DNA of 48,042 nt from Methanohalophilus profundi (GTDB taxonomy: Archaea > Halobacteriota > Methanosarcinia > Methanosarcinales > Methanosarcinaceae), in assembly GCF_004137855.1 (NCBI RefSeq), contig NZ_QBKB01000002.1:1153316-1201357 (forward strand). Reading direction: 5' to 3'. The position numbers were made by a program, and so were the translations under genes. This document shows positions 17,070-25,212 of this stretch, in pieces. The stretch's first letter is position 1. Every line of letters starts with the position of its first letter. Under the pieces are notes generated by a model. It was not told the origin of the DNA and ran no database searches. It saw nothing but the letters and a program-made list of their open reading frames with translations.

Positions 17070-17738
17070 ATGGCCATTGTAGGAGTAATTACAAGAGGTA
17101 AGTATGGCAACCGATTGATAGATACGCTCCATCAACATTCGGATTTTACTGTAAAAACTGCCTCCCTGCCTGCCAGGATACCCGATTTTCTGGATGAGCC
17201 GGAAGAATTTGTAAAGAAACTGGACATCAATCCGGATGTATTTAATGCAGACACCATAATAACTTACTCTCTGCATCCCGATATTACACCGGTGATTGCC
17301 CGCCTGGCCGGGAAAGCCGGTGTGTCCTCATTGATCGTACCCGGGGGCTCGGCCAGGGCCCCGCTTGTCGAACTGGACAAAATATCTTCTGAATATGGTA
17401 TCCATATCGAGGTGGATGAGATATGCTGTACCCTTCCGGAGAAGGAAGAAACAGCACCATATTCCAGCGTATTCGGTCTTCCGGAATTCGAAGTCTCCAC
17501 TAAAAACGGCTATATATCGGATGTCCGGGTCCTGAAAGGCGCACCCTGCGGCAGCACATGGAAAATGGCGGAAAAACTAATAGGTATAAGAGTGGAGGAT
17601 GCCCCGGCAAAGGCAGGTTTGTTAATCCAGCAATACCCTTGCAGGGCCGTCAGAGGGCAGCTGGGAGGAATTCATGATTCGGCGGAATTACATAAAAAAG
17701 CAATGGAGAAGGCTCTAAAAACCCTCTCCGAGGAATGA
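17070..17738 (+). CDS. DUF166 family protein
   Basis: 222 residues. The N-terminus GVITRGKYGNRL and the blocks ADTIITYSLHPDIT, LIVPGGSARAPL, VLKGAPCGSTW and IQQYPCRAVRGQ identify the archaeal DUF166 family. Several conserved cysteines (EICC, APCG, YPCR) suggest metal or thiol chemistry. A member was once reported as a methanogen thymidylate synthase, but this is not settled; closeness to tmk is suggestive. No clear ribosome binding site, and an A/T-rich element 25-30 bases upstream, so the mRNA may be leaderless. Converges on marker 14 with a two-base gap. Confidence 0.82.
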   Translation: MAIVGVITRGKYGNRLIDTLHQHSDFTVKTASLPARIPDFLDEPEEFVKKLDINPDVFNADTIITYSLHPDITPVIARLAGKAGVSSLIVPGGSARAPLVELDKISSEYGIHIEVDEICCTLPEKEETAPYSSVFGLPEFEVSTKNGYISDVRVLKGAPCGSTWKMAEKLIGIRVEDAPAKAGLLIQQYPCRAVRGQLGGIHDSAELHKKAMEKALKTLSEE

Positions 17739-17740
17739 AC

Positions 17741-19177
17741 TTACTGGCTTTGCAATTTTATCCTGTCCTTGAGGATACATTTTCCACCTGTATGGCCACC
17801 CAGAGGATTATGAGGCGTTCCCAGAGAGTTCATACATCTTGCCATGACCGCTGCACCTCTGGCAAGTCCGTCATCGACAAATACGATCTTTTCTTCGATT
17901 TTATCTCCCAATCCCAGTGTTTCCAGTTTTTCAAGGACAAGTTTGGGTTTGTCTCCTGATATGGCGGCCCTTCCGGTGATTCCAATGGAAGTTTCAGGAA
18001 ATACAACTCCTTCTTTCTGTGCCACTTCCACAAGACGGTAGATTACACCTGCCATCACTTCATCGATTACTGCGAACAGGACCTTGAGTCCCTCTTCTTT
18101 GTAAATCTGCGCACCCAGCTCTGTTAGTTCATCCATTCTTGAACCATTGGTACCGACATCACATCCAATGAGCACGACCCCAATTTCGGCTGCAGCGGCA
18201 GGATTTACAGGGACACTTCCATAACGGGTGACATTTTCAGGTACCTTTTCGATAGATATCTTTTCCATTAGGCGGTTTGCATATTCCTTTATTTTCTTCC
18301 CCTTCAGGAACATGGTAATCATGCCCGGAGGCTTTTGGTCAAAGACATCAAGAGCGGTTCCCAGTTCCAAATCCACAAGCTGGGTTCCACGGATTATAGC
18401 ATCGGGAATGGCTCCGGCATAGCCACAGAAGTTGCCAATGGTCTTTGCATATGGCTCTTCGGGGCTGATGATCCGTCCATCGAGTGTGGTTCCAAAGTCC
18501 ATCGATAAACAGGGGTTACGGAAATCCACATCCACCCATTGTGCTCCTTCTTTAATACCGGCGGTTGCAAGTTCCCCCTCCATTTCATTGGCCACAATTT
18601 CCACACCGGTGGCGCCTGTGGGAGGAAGAACGCTGGCAACTGCACCATCAAAAATAACTTTATTGAGTTTGCTGAACTTCTGGAATCTGGGGTTTATGTT
18701 ATCCTGGGACATCGGAGGCGTCATGTTCCTGGGAGGTACGCCCGCTATAAGGCAGCCGTCTGCAAGAGCTTTGATAAACTCTCCCACTTCTTCCGGTGCA
18801 TCGAATCCGGCCACCACTCCGGTGGATCGGACAACGAAATGAATATCTTTTTTTATGTCGAGGTTGGCTTTTTTGACAGCCTCCAGGAGCGTGTTCCTGA
18901 CAAGTTCTGCCACGGATTCACTGCTTAATTCCACCCCTGTAAGCGTCTTGCCGAATATTTCCTCTCCAGGTTTTGGTTGTCTTACATCCCTTGTCATCCT
19001 TACGGTTTTCACCACATGGTATGTTGTACCCTTTTCAAGGTCTGTGGCCGTCAGGATGCATTTGGTGGTCGTATTGCCCACTTCTACAGAGGCCACTATG
19101 AAATAGGAATTGGATTTTGATTTCAGGTCTATCAGTCTTACGGAAGGAGTTTCGGCAATCCTGGGTTTGTGTGACAT
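17741..19177 (-). CDS. Methanogenesis marker protein 14
   Basis: 478 residues. Recognised by overall pattern: SVEVGNTTTKCIL near residue 30 (an ASKHA-type phosphate 1 loop), VVRSTGVVAGFD, SMDFGTTLDGRI (about 226), GNFCGYAGAIPDAIIRGTQL and the C-terminal ITGRAAISGDKP and DDGLARGAAVMARCMNSLG. This reads as an ASKHA-fold ATPase related to activators of methyltransferases and dehydratases. Members occur only in methanogens and relatives; the biochemical role is unknown, but reductive activation of a corrinoid or MCR-related step is plausible. The thioredoxin gene lies 12 bases upstream in the same operon. Confidence 0.75.
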   Translation of the reverse strand: MSHKPRIAETPSVRLIDLKSKSNSYFIVASVEVGNTTTKCILTATDLEKGTTYHVVKTVRMTRDVRQPKPGEEIFGKTLTGVELSSESVAELVRNTLLEAVKKANLDIKKDIHFVVRSTGVVAGFDAPEEVGEFIKALADGCLIAGVPPRNMTPPMSQDNINPRFQKFSKLNKVIFDGAVASVLPPTGATGVEIVANEMEGELATAGIKEGAQWVDVDFRNPCLSMDFGTTLDGRIISPEEPYAKTIGNFCGYAGAIPDAIIRGTQLVDLELGTALDVFDQKPPGMITMFLKGKKIKEYANRLMEKISIEKVPENVTRYGSVPVNPAAAAEIGVVLIGCDVGTNGSRMDELTELGAQIYKEEGLKVLFAVIDEVMAGVIYRLVEVAQKEGVVFPETSIGITGRAAISGDKPKLVLEKLETLGLGDKIEEKIVFVDDGLARGAAVMARCMNSLGTPHNPLGGHTGGKCILKDRIKLQSQ

Positions 19178-19189
19178 AAAATCTGTCCC

Positions 19190-19582
19190 TCAGAGGTATG
19201 ATTTAATTTTTTCCTGTATGCTTGCCTGTGGCAATGCACCTACCATTCGGTCTGCAAGTTGCCCATTTTTGAACACAAGAAGGGTCGGAATCGCAGTAAT
19301 CTGGAATTTTCTCGCAGTAACCTGATTCTGGTCCGTATCGAGTTTGCCAAAAACAACGTCTCCCTGCATCTGCCCGGCAAGAGAGTCTATTATCGGTCCG
19401 ACCCTTTTGCAGGGACCACACCATTCTGCCCAGCAGTCCACTACAACAAGTGGATAACGGCTTACAAAGTCTTCAAAATCGGCATCTGATACTATCATAG
19501 CTTCTGCAGGCCAGTTGGTCTTTTCGAGATCTGTCCTTATCTCTTCCATTCTTCTCTTCCTTATTTCTTCGAGTTCGTCCAT
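19190..19582 (-). CDS. Thioredoxin
   Basis: 130 residues from ATG 19582, which has GAGGGG upstream; the frame is open to 19612. The active site is WAEWCGPCKR, and the cis-proline loop is ITAIPTLLVF. An N-terminal 35-residue charged extension (MDELEEIRKRRMEEIRTDLE) precedes the thioredoxin fold, a feature of several archaeal thioredoxins. Cytoplasmic disulfide reductase. Operon with marker 14 suggests reduction of, or redox supply to, that protein. Confidence 0.93.
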   Translation of the reverse strand: MDELEEIRKRRMEEIRTDLEKTNWPAEAMIVSDADFEDFVSRYPLVVVDCWAEWCGPCKRVGPIIDSLAGQMQGDVVFGKLDTDQNQVTARKFQITAIPTLLVFKNGQLADRMVGALPQASIQEKIKSYL

Positions 19583-19656
19583 GCTTCCCCTCGCATTATT
19601 TAGATATTTCATAAGCTATATCTGTGATTCTGATAAATTAGCTATTGTACTGCATA

Positions 19657-19666
19657 CATTTAAAGG
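19657..19666 (+). promoter_or_regulatory. TATA-like element before the zinc ribbon/Mrr pair
   Basis: catttaaagg lies about 60 bases before the proposed ATT start at 19727 and about 230 bases before the Mrr start, which supports transcription that begins upstream of the small zinc-ribbon reading frame. Confidence 0.35.
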
Positions 19667-19726
19667 TTTGTATGGTTATTCACAAATAGTGCACAACCAC
19701 CAATTGCCCGTCCAGGAGGGGTTTCC

Positions 19727-19894
19727 ATTACAAAAGCAGATAGTGAAAAATCAAGCAATCGCACAATATTCGATCAGAAATGTGTAACCTGTGGCACGTG
19801 GATGGATAGAATAGAGAATAAAAATAAAAATGCTACCAGAACAGTAACATATTCCTGTCCAGAATGTGGTCTGTCCTACACAGTGGATGAATGA
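19727..19894 (+). CDS. Small zinc-ribbon protein, possible ATT start, coupled to mrr
   Basis: An open frame ending at TGA 19892-19894 contains KCVTCGTWMD and, 20 residues later, YSCPECGLSYTVDE: two CxxC pairs, a complete zinc ribbon. The frame has no ATG, GTG or TTG back to the stop near 19660, but a strong AGGAGGGG (19714-19721) stands five bases before an ATT at 19727, giving 55 residues. The Mrr gene's ATG (19887) overlaps its end, so translation is probably coupled. It could instead be a gene with a mutated start codon. Function is unknown. Confidence 0.5.
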   Translation: MTKADSEKSSNRTIFDQKCVTCGTWMDRIENKNKNATRTVTYSCPECGLSYTVDE

Positions 19895-20879
19895 TTTGAT
19901 GTGGGAAATTAATCAACTGCTCAATCTTGTCCCTTATGATTTTGAAAGGCTCGTAGCTCACCTTTTTGATAAAATGGGCTATAATACCCGATCGACACAA
20001 CAAAGCAGGGACGGTGGTGTAGATATCGAAATATCGATTGATAATTTTGGTCTTTCCCATCGATGGCTTGTCCAGGCCAAACGTTATTCAGGGCCTGTCG
20101 GAGTCAAGGAAGTGCGTGAATATGGCAGTTTGTCCTACAGGGAAAATGTGGATGGAGTAATTATTGTTACCACTTCCAGTTTTACCGGTGAAGGAAGAAA
20201 GGAAGGGGCAAAACACAACATCAAGCTGATAGAAGGCCCACTGCTTACCGAGATGCTTAACCATTATTGTCCTGATGAAGGGGAGAGTTTCCACCGGAAA
20301 GGACGGGGGGTTGATGTGCTTGAAACCGGGGAGGAGGTTTTTGGAAGACATAGCGCAACAATTGAAGGAGACAGGATATGGCTGGTACTCACAAAGAAAC
20401 ATATGTATTTTGAAAAAATAACTATCACTCTTTTCTCAAAGAAAAAAGAACTTATCAGGAGAATTGATGCAAGTTCCATTATAGGTTTGAAACAGGATAC
20501 AAACTTGCTCTATATCGTAATCGATGAGAAAAATCCTGAGGTATTGGCCCTTTCGGTCAGGGAGCCGAAAAATTTTGCAGAGAATCTTGAACTGTTTCGT
20601 CCTTCTTTTCTGAGGGGCGAAACCCTCCTGAAATTTGAAAAGGAAAAAAAGGGTTGTCTGGTGCTCACCAACCGCAGATTTCTCATGATGGATAAAGGTA
20701 ACACCGAAATTATCAGGTTGAAAGACATTGCAGGGGCAGAGATTGAGAAACAGGGTATTTTACACAAGGATAAACTTGCAATCCTTGAATCAAAGGAAAG
20801 TATTACCAGGCACATATATGATGTGGAAAACGCCTCTGAATGGGGGGAGGCAATCCTGAAAGGCCTGGGAAAGGAATGA
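19887..20879 (+). CDS. Mrr-type restriction endonuclease-like protein with C-terminal PH-like repeats
   Basis: 330 residues from ATG 19887. The N-terminal third is an Mrr catalytic domain of the PD-(D/E)xK fold: FERLVAHLFDKMGYNTRST, then DGGVDIEI and LVQAKRYSG carry the catalytic Asp and the Q-x-K pair, and VREYGSLSY and GVIIVTTSSFT follow. The remaining part (about 150-325) has two copies of a strand-rich pattern with 'LVLTKKHMYF' and 'LVLTNRRFLMM', resembling bacterial PH/GRAM-like domains. Mrr proteins cut modified DNA or serve in DNA quality control. No methyltransferase gene is nearby. Translation appears coupled to the zinc-ribbon frame. Confidence 0.8.
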   Translation: MNDLMWEINQLLNLVPYDFERLVAHLFDKMGYNTRSTQQSRDGGVDIEISIDNFGLSHRWLVQAKRYSGPVGVKEVREYGSLSYRENVDGVIIVTTSSFTGEGRKEGAKHNIKLIEGPLLTEMLNHYCPDEGESFHRKGRGVDVLETGEEVFGRHSATIEGDRIWLVLTKKHMYFEKITITLFSKKKELIRRIDASSIIGLKQDTNLLYIVIDEKNPEVLALSVREPKNFAENLELFRPSFLRGETLLKFEKEKKGCLVLTNRRFLMMDKGNTEIIRLKDIAGAEIEKQGILHKDKLAILESKESITRHIYDVENASEWGEAILKGLGKE

Positions 20880-20882
20880 ATG

Positions 20883-21095
20883 TTATTTAAGCTGTTGCAA
20901 ATAGCGCTGGTTCTTGAATACCCGTGTAATCAATGTGGCCACAAAAGCAATAGCAATACCAAGCAATAGAACAAGTACCAGATTCCCTTCTTCGGCATAC
21001 TGGAGAAGGAAATAAAAGAGCAGAGCAGTCAGGGCAATCCCTGCTATTATGATATAGCCCACATTGATGTTATAGAGTTTTTCTAACAGACTCAT
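20883..21095 (-). CDS. Small two-helix membrane protein
   Basis: 70 residues from ATG 21095, preceded by GGGGTGA. Two hydrophobic helices (about 12-33, GYIIIAGIALTALLFYFLL, and 37-60, LVLVLLLGIAIAFVATLI) are joined by a short acidic turn, with a basic C-terminus (RVFKNQRYLQQLK) likely inside. It lies 94 bases downstream of the radical SAM gene on the same strand and four bases from the convergent Mrr gene end. No function recognised. Confidence 0.65.
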   Translation of the reverse strand: MSLLEKLYNINVGYIIIAGIALTALLFYFLLQYAEEGNLVLVLLLGIAIAFVATLITRVFKNQRYLQQLK

Positions 21096-21189
21096 AGTCA
21101 CCCCTTGGAATCCCTTTGCAATAAATACTTTCCTTAATTTCCACACATTGGCATCTTTTATAAATATGCAGGATTTTTTTACTTGGTTT

Positions 21190-22167
21190 TCATCCCAGGT
21201 CTCTATGGGGCCCCAGGTCACAACCTGTGCATGGCAGACACATTGTCCTGAACAGTCTTGTATCAAGCCCGGCTTGATCCAGCTCTTCTCTCAGGAAACG
21301 GGTGAGTTTGAGGATACGCTCCTTTGAAGGCCTCTCTATATTAACCTCCCCCTTTCTGAGGGAATGGCTTGTTGCGGGTCTCAGGATAGGAACCACACCT
21401 CTTCGTACAAGTTCCCGTATTCCTTGCATTACCGTTTCATCATCTTCTCCCAAACCAATTATGAAATTGGAACAAACCCTGTTCTTGCCAAACATCCGGA
21501 CAGCTTCGGAAAGGTAATCCAGTATAAAATCAAGGTCCTGTTCGCCACAGAGCTCGCTGTAAAGCTGGCGGTCCATGGTCTCTACATTATATTTTATCTC
21601 ATCTGCGCCGGCCTCTCTTAGCAGTTTGTTGGAATTGATTGTGGGATATACTGAAACCCCGATGGGTACATGGTACTTTTTGCACTTCCTGACAACCTCA
21701 ACTGCCCTGTCAACTTCCTTTTCAACTGTCTCATCAACCCCGGCAGTGATGGATATGGCTTTCATCTTTCCTGTATCATGTGCTTTTTCTATCATGTCCA
21801 GCACTTCTTCCACTGATTTGACCCTGCCGTTGAGTTTTGGGACCGGGCAGAATTTACAGTCAAATATACAGGTCTCTGTCATATTGATATATGCTTGCTC
21901 GGGACAGTGAAGCAATTCTTCTTCAATTTGTCCGCAGGCAAGGAGTTTCTCATTTTTGTAGATACAGATATTGCCATCCTCCTCAATCGCTTTTAAAGGG
22001 GATTTTGCATCTGCTCCAAGTTTTACCCGTCGTCCTCCGGAACTAAAAAAGAAACCTACTTTACCGGCACCAGGTCCTGCACTTGAAACAATGGTTTTTC
22101 CGAGTAGGTTTTCATCGATTGCCACTCTTCCTGTTGCCAGTAATTCGGCTTTGGTCTGGGCATCCAT
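21190..22167 (-). CDS. Radical SAM protein with C-terminal cysteine cluster
   Basis: 325 residues. The canonical CxxxCxxC is in TETCIFDCKFCPV (about residue 98), followed by a TIM-barrel-like core with ISITAGVDET, YPTINSNKLLREAGADEIKYN and NFIIGLGEDDETV, similar in style to BioB/HmdB-like enzymes. The C-terminus MCLPCTGCDLGPH has three further cysteines that could bind an auxiliary cluster. The N-terminal 90 residues (VAIDENLLGKTIVSS...GGRRVKLG) are a separate small domain. Substrate is unknown; methanogen-specific cofactor or protein modification is possible. Confidence 0.75.
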   Translation of the reverse strand: MDAQTKAELLATGRVAIDENLLGKTIVSSAGPGAGKVGFFFSSGGRRVKLGADAKSPLKAIEEDGNICIYKNEKLLACGQIEEELLHCPEQAYINMTETCIFDCKFCPVPKLNGRVKSVEEVLDMIEKAHDTGKMKAISITAGVDETVEKEVDRAVEVVRKCKKYHVPIGVSVYPTINSNKLLREAGADEIKYNVETMDRQLYSELCGEQDLDFILDYLSEAVRMFGKNRVCSNFIIGLGEDDETVMQGIRELVRRGVVPILRPATSHSLRKGEVNIERPSKERILKLTRFLREELDQAGLDTRLFRTMCLPCTGCDLGPHRDLG

Positions 22168-22265
22168 GTGCTCATGTTGGGTAGTAAGATTAATTATAGT
22201 TTTCTGCCATCAATTTATAATGGTGCATGGACATCCTATTGTAGACAGTTTTTGCGGTGGATATA

Positions 22266-23428
22266 ATGAAGCAGGATCCTATTTGTAAAAGAGAAGTCGC
22301 AGAAGACACTTCTTTCCAGAAGGAGTATGACGGTGAGACCTATTATTTTGCTCCAGTGAATGCCTGAAAACATTTAATGAGATGAAAAAAAGCGTAATAC
22401 GTCTCAAACGCAGTCTTGACGAAAAAAAACGTGTTTCTTTTGGCAAACTTAACAAAGATGTTATCAAGCCGGGTATCTGTACCCTTTGCGGCGCATGTGC
22501 TGCATCCTGTGAATCCATAGCAATAGAGAATAAACGTCCCAAAATAGTAGGCCCATGTACGTCCTGCGGCGTGTGTTATAACCAGTGCCCTCGCACGATT
22601 ACTACTGAAGAGGAACTTGTGGGTAAACTCAGGTTTGCATACAGTGCCAAAAGCCTGCTTCCCCAACACAATGGACAGGATGGAGGTGCTGTTACGGCAT
22701 TGCTGGTGTATGGACTGGAGGAAGGCCTGATTGATTGTGCGGTAGTAACCACTCATTCAAAGGATCAACCCTGGAAACCGGTTGCAATTATTGCTGAGGA
22801 TCGTGCACAGGTGCTTGAGTCCTCTGGTAGCATGTATTCTCACAGCATGACAATGGAACAGTTGATGCAGGCCATCCAGCAAGGTATGCGAAGTATTGCT
22901 TTTGTGGGTCCAAGTTGCAATATAGATGCAGTTTACAAGATGCAGCACAGTCCCTATGGATTTTTGCATCTGTTCATGAGAGCCAATGTGCTGCGTCTGG
23001 GACTATTCTGTATGGACACATTTTCTTACGAAGGTATCAAGGAATTTGTTGAAAACCATGGAATGAGACTTGCGGATATTGATGCAATGAAGATTCGTAA
23101 GGGTAAGTTTGAGTTTGAGCAGGCAGACAAGGTAAGCAGGTTTTCTCTGTCCGAATTTGATGAATACAGGTCTTCCTCATGCAAGTTCTGTACCGACATG
23201 GCGGCAGAAAATTCCGATATAAGTTTCGGGGGTGTGGGTACGCCGGATGGTTACACCACGGTTTTTGCCCGGTCCAGTATTGGTTATGAGATATTCAATG
23301 AAGCTGTGGAAAATGGTTTCCTGGAGGCCCGGCCCCTGGAGGATTATGAGATGGACAGGGTGCTCAATCTTGCCAGGATGAAAAAGGTACAGATGTATGG
23401 TGTAAACCGCAGGAGTAAAAAGACCTGA
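22266..23428 (+). CDS. YHS-domain/FrhB-family F420-dependent oxidoreductase (frame interrupted at 22346-22349)
   Basis: The frame from ATG 22382 encodes 348 residues of the coenzyme F420 hydrogenase/dehydrogenase beta (FrhB) family: two [4Fe-4S] motifs CTLCGACAASCE and CTSCGVCYNQCPR, then the F420/FAD-binding part with DGGAVTALLVYGLE, GPSCNIDA and CKFCTDMAAE. An upstream frame from ATG 22266 begins MKQDPICKREVAEDTSF and KEYDGETYYF, a YHS domain; reading one base back at the T run 22346-22349 gives CSSECLKTFNEMKK and continues directly into the FrhB frame. So the intended protein is probably a YHS-FrhB fusion of about 387 residues, interrupted by a missing T or read by slippage. Partner and electron acceptor are unknown; FpoF is a relative. 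Confidence 0.8.
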
Positions 23429-23499
23429 TAAGAACATATTAATAGCATTACCTTTTGTGTAACACATACGCTATATAACGCTTACAGAGGCTTCATATT

Positions 23500-23781
23500 A
23501 TGATTACAAAGGAACAGGTAGAACACATCGGCTGGCTTGCACGGGTCAACATCGATGAGGAGGATGCTTTTGAATTTGCATCGGAACTAAGCACTGTGCT
23601 GGATTATTTCGGACAGCTGGATGGGGTGGATACCTCGGATGTCAAGCCTACATACCACGTTGCCGATGTCATGAATGTATTCAGGGAAGATGAGCCAACA
23701 GGTTCCCTGGAGCAGGATTCCATTCTTGCAAATGCTGAAGAGATACAGGATGGCTACATTAGAACTCCAAAGATCATCTGA
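23500..23781 (+). CDS. gatC: Asp-tRNA(Asn)/Glu-tRNA(Gln) amidotransferase subunit C
   Basis: 93 residues. Small belt subunit that stabilises GatAB. ITKEQVEHIGWLARVNI at the N-terminus, LSTVLDYFGQLDGVDTSDVKP in the middle and FREDEPT near the end are typical. AGAGG stands upstream of ATG, and a TATA element (gctatataacg) around 23470. First gene of gatCAB, nine bases before gatA. Confidence 0.93.
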   Translation: MITKEQVEHIGWLARVNIDEEDAFEFASELSTVLDYFGQLDGVDTSDVKPTYHVADVMNVFREDEPTGSLEQDSILANAEEIQDGYIRTPKII

Positions 23782-23790
23782 GGGCCAAAA

Positions 23791-25212
23791 ATGCTGGATG
23801 GTTTATCTGATATAAGAATCAAGATAGGTTCCTCATCAGCCGAGGATGTTGTTGCCTTCTATCTGGAAAGAATAGAAAAAAGTGACATTAATGCTTTCAC
23901 CTGTATTGCAGAAGATGCTATTGATCAGGCTAAAAAAGTCGACTCTCTGGACATAGAAGGGCCTCTTGCAGGTGTGCCCATCGCAATCAAGGATAATATT
24001 TCCACCAAGGGATTATCCACAACCTGCAGTTCTGCCATCCTTGAGGGTTATGTGCCACCCTATGATGCTCACGTGATCGAAAGATTGCGAAAGGCAGGTG
24101 CAGTGATAATCGGTAAATCCAACATGGATGAGTTTGGTATGGGAACCTCCACTGAAACAAGTATCTACGGTCCAACTCTTAACCCGTGGGATACAGAAAG
24201 AGTGGCCGGTGGGTCCTCGGGGGGCAGTGCTGCTGCTGTAGCTGCAGGGCAGGTTCCTGTCTCGCTGGGTTCGGACACAGGTGGCTCGGTGCGCTGTCCG
24301 GCGGCCTTTTGTGGGGCTGTGGGCCTGAAACCGACCTATGGGGCAGTTTCCAGATACGGCCTTGTATCCTATGCCAATTCCCTGGAGCAAATCGGCCCTC
24401 TGGCAAATCGCGTGGAAGATGTAGCAGCCCTGATGGACGTTATCGGTACATATGATAACCGGGATTCAACCTGTGTCAAACATGATACCGGTTATACTGA
24501 TGCCCTTCAGGACGATGTGGAAGGGTTAAAGATCGGAGTTCCTGCTGAATACTTCGGGGAAGGCATCGATGATAATGTACAGAAACTGGTATGGGATGCT
24601 ATTGGCAAGTTCGAGGATATGGGAGCTGAGTACACAAAAGTTTCCATGCCAAACACACCCTATGCGCTGGCAGCGTATTATATTATAGCCATGAGTGAAG
24701 CCTCCTCAAACCTTGCCCGTTTTGACGGCACTCGCTATGGCACCCGTTCAGAAGGCGAGAACTGGCATATGATGGTCTCAAAGACCCGGCAGGAAAAGTT
24801 CGGTGCAGAGGTAAAAAGACGTATCCTGCTTGGAACTTATGCTCTTTCTGCGGGTTATCATGACAAATATTACCTAAAGGCCCTCAAGGTACGCACCCTT
24901 GTAAAACAGGATTTTGAAAGAGCCCTTGGGGATGTGGATGTATTGATGGCACCCACAATGCCAACACCTGCCTTCAAAATAGGGGAAAAAATGGATGATC
25001 CACTGTCTCTGTATCTTTCGGATATTAACACTGTCCCGATTAATCTTGCAGGGGTGCCTTCCATATCAGTCCCTTGTGGCTTTTCCGAAGGTCTGCCTGT
25101 AGGACTGCAGGTAATCGGAAACTACTTTGATGAAGCTACTATTCTCAAAGCAGCCAATACCTTTGAGAAAAATACCGATCATCATACTAAACTGGCCGGG
25201 GCGGTGGTATAA
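23791..25212 (+). CDS. gatA: Asp-tRNA(Asn)/Glu-tRNA(Gln) amidotransferase subunit A
   Basis: 473 residues. Amidase-signature subunit that releases ammonia from glutamine for amidation of misacylated tRNA. The Ser-cisSer-Lys triad lies in AIKDNIS (Lys near 70), GGSSGGSAAAVAAG and GSDTGGSVRCPAA. The C-terminal block NLAGVPSISVPCGF and GLPVGLQVIG is complete. The stop overlaps nothing but lies immediately before the gatB ATG, so translation is probably coupled. Confidence 0.97.
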   Translation: MLDGLSDIRIKIGSSSAEDVVAFYLERIEKSDINAFTCIAEDAIDQAKKVDSLDIEGPLAGVPIAIKDNISTKGLSTTCSSAILEGYVPPYDAHVIERLRKAGAVIIGKSNMDEFGMGTSTETSIYGPTLNPWDTERVAGGSSGGSAAAVAAGQVPVSLGSDTGGSVRCPAAFCGAVGLKPTYGAVSRYGLVSYANSLEQIGPLANRVEDVAALMDVIGTYDNRDSTCVKHDTGYTDALQDDVEGLKIGVPAEYFGEGIDDNVQKLVWDAIGKFEDMGAEYTKVSMPNTPYALAAYYIIAMSEASSNLARFDGTRYGTRSEGENWHMMVSKTRQEKFGAEVKRRILLGTYALSAGYHDKYYLKALKVRTLVKQDFERALGDVDVLMAPTMPTPAFKIGEKMDDPLSLYLSDINTVPINLAGVPSISVPCGFSEGLPVGLQVIGNYFDEATILKAANTFEKNTDHHTKLAGAVV

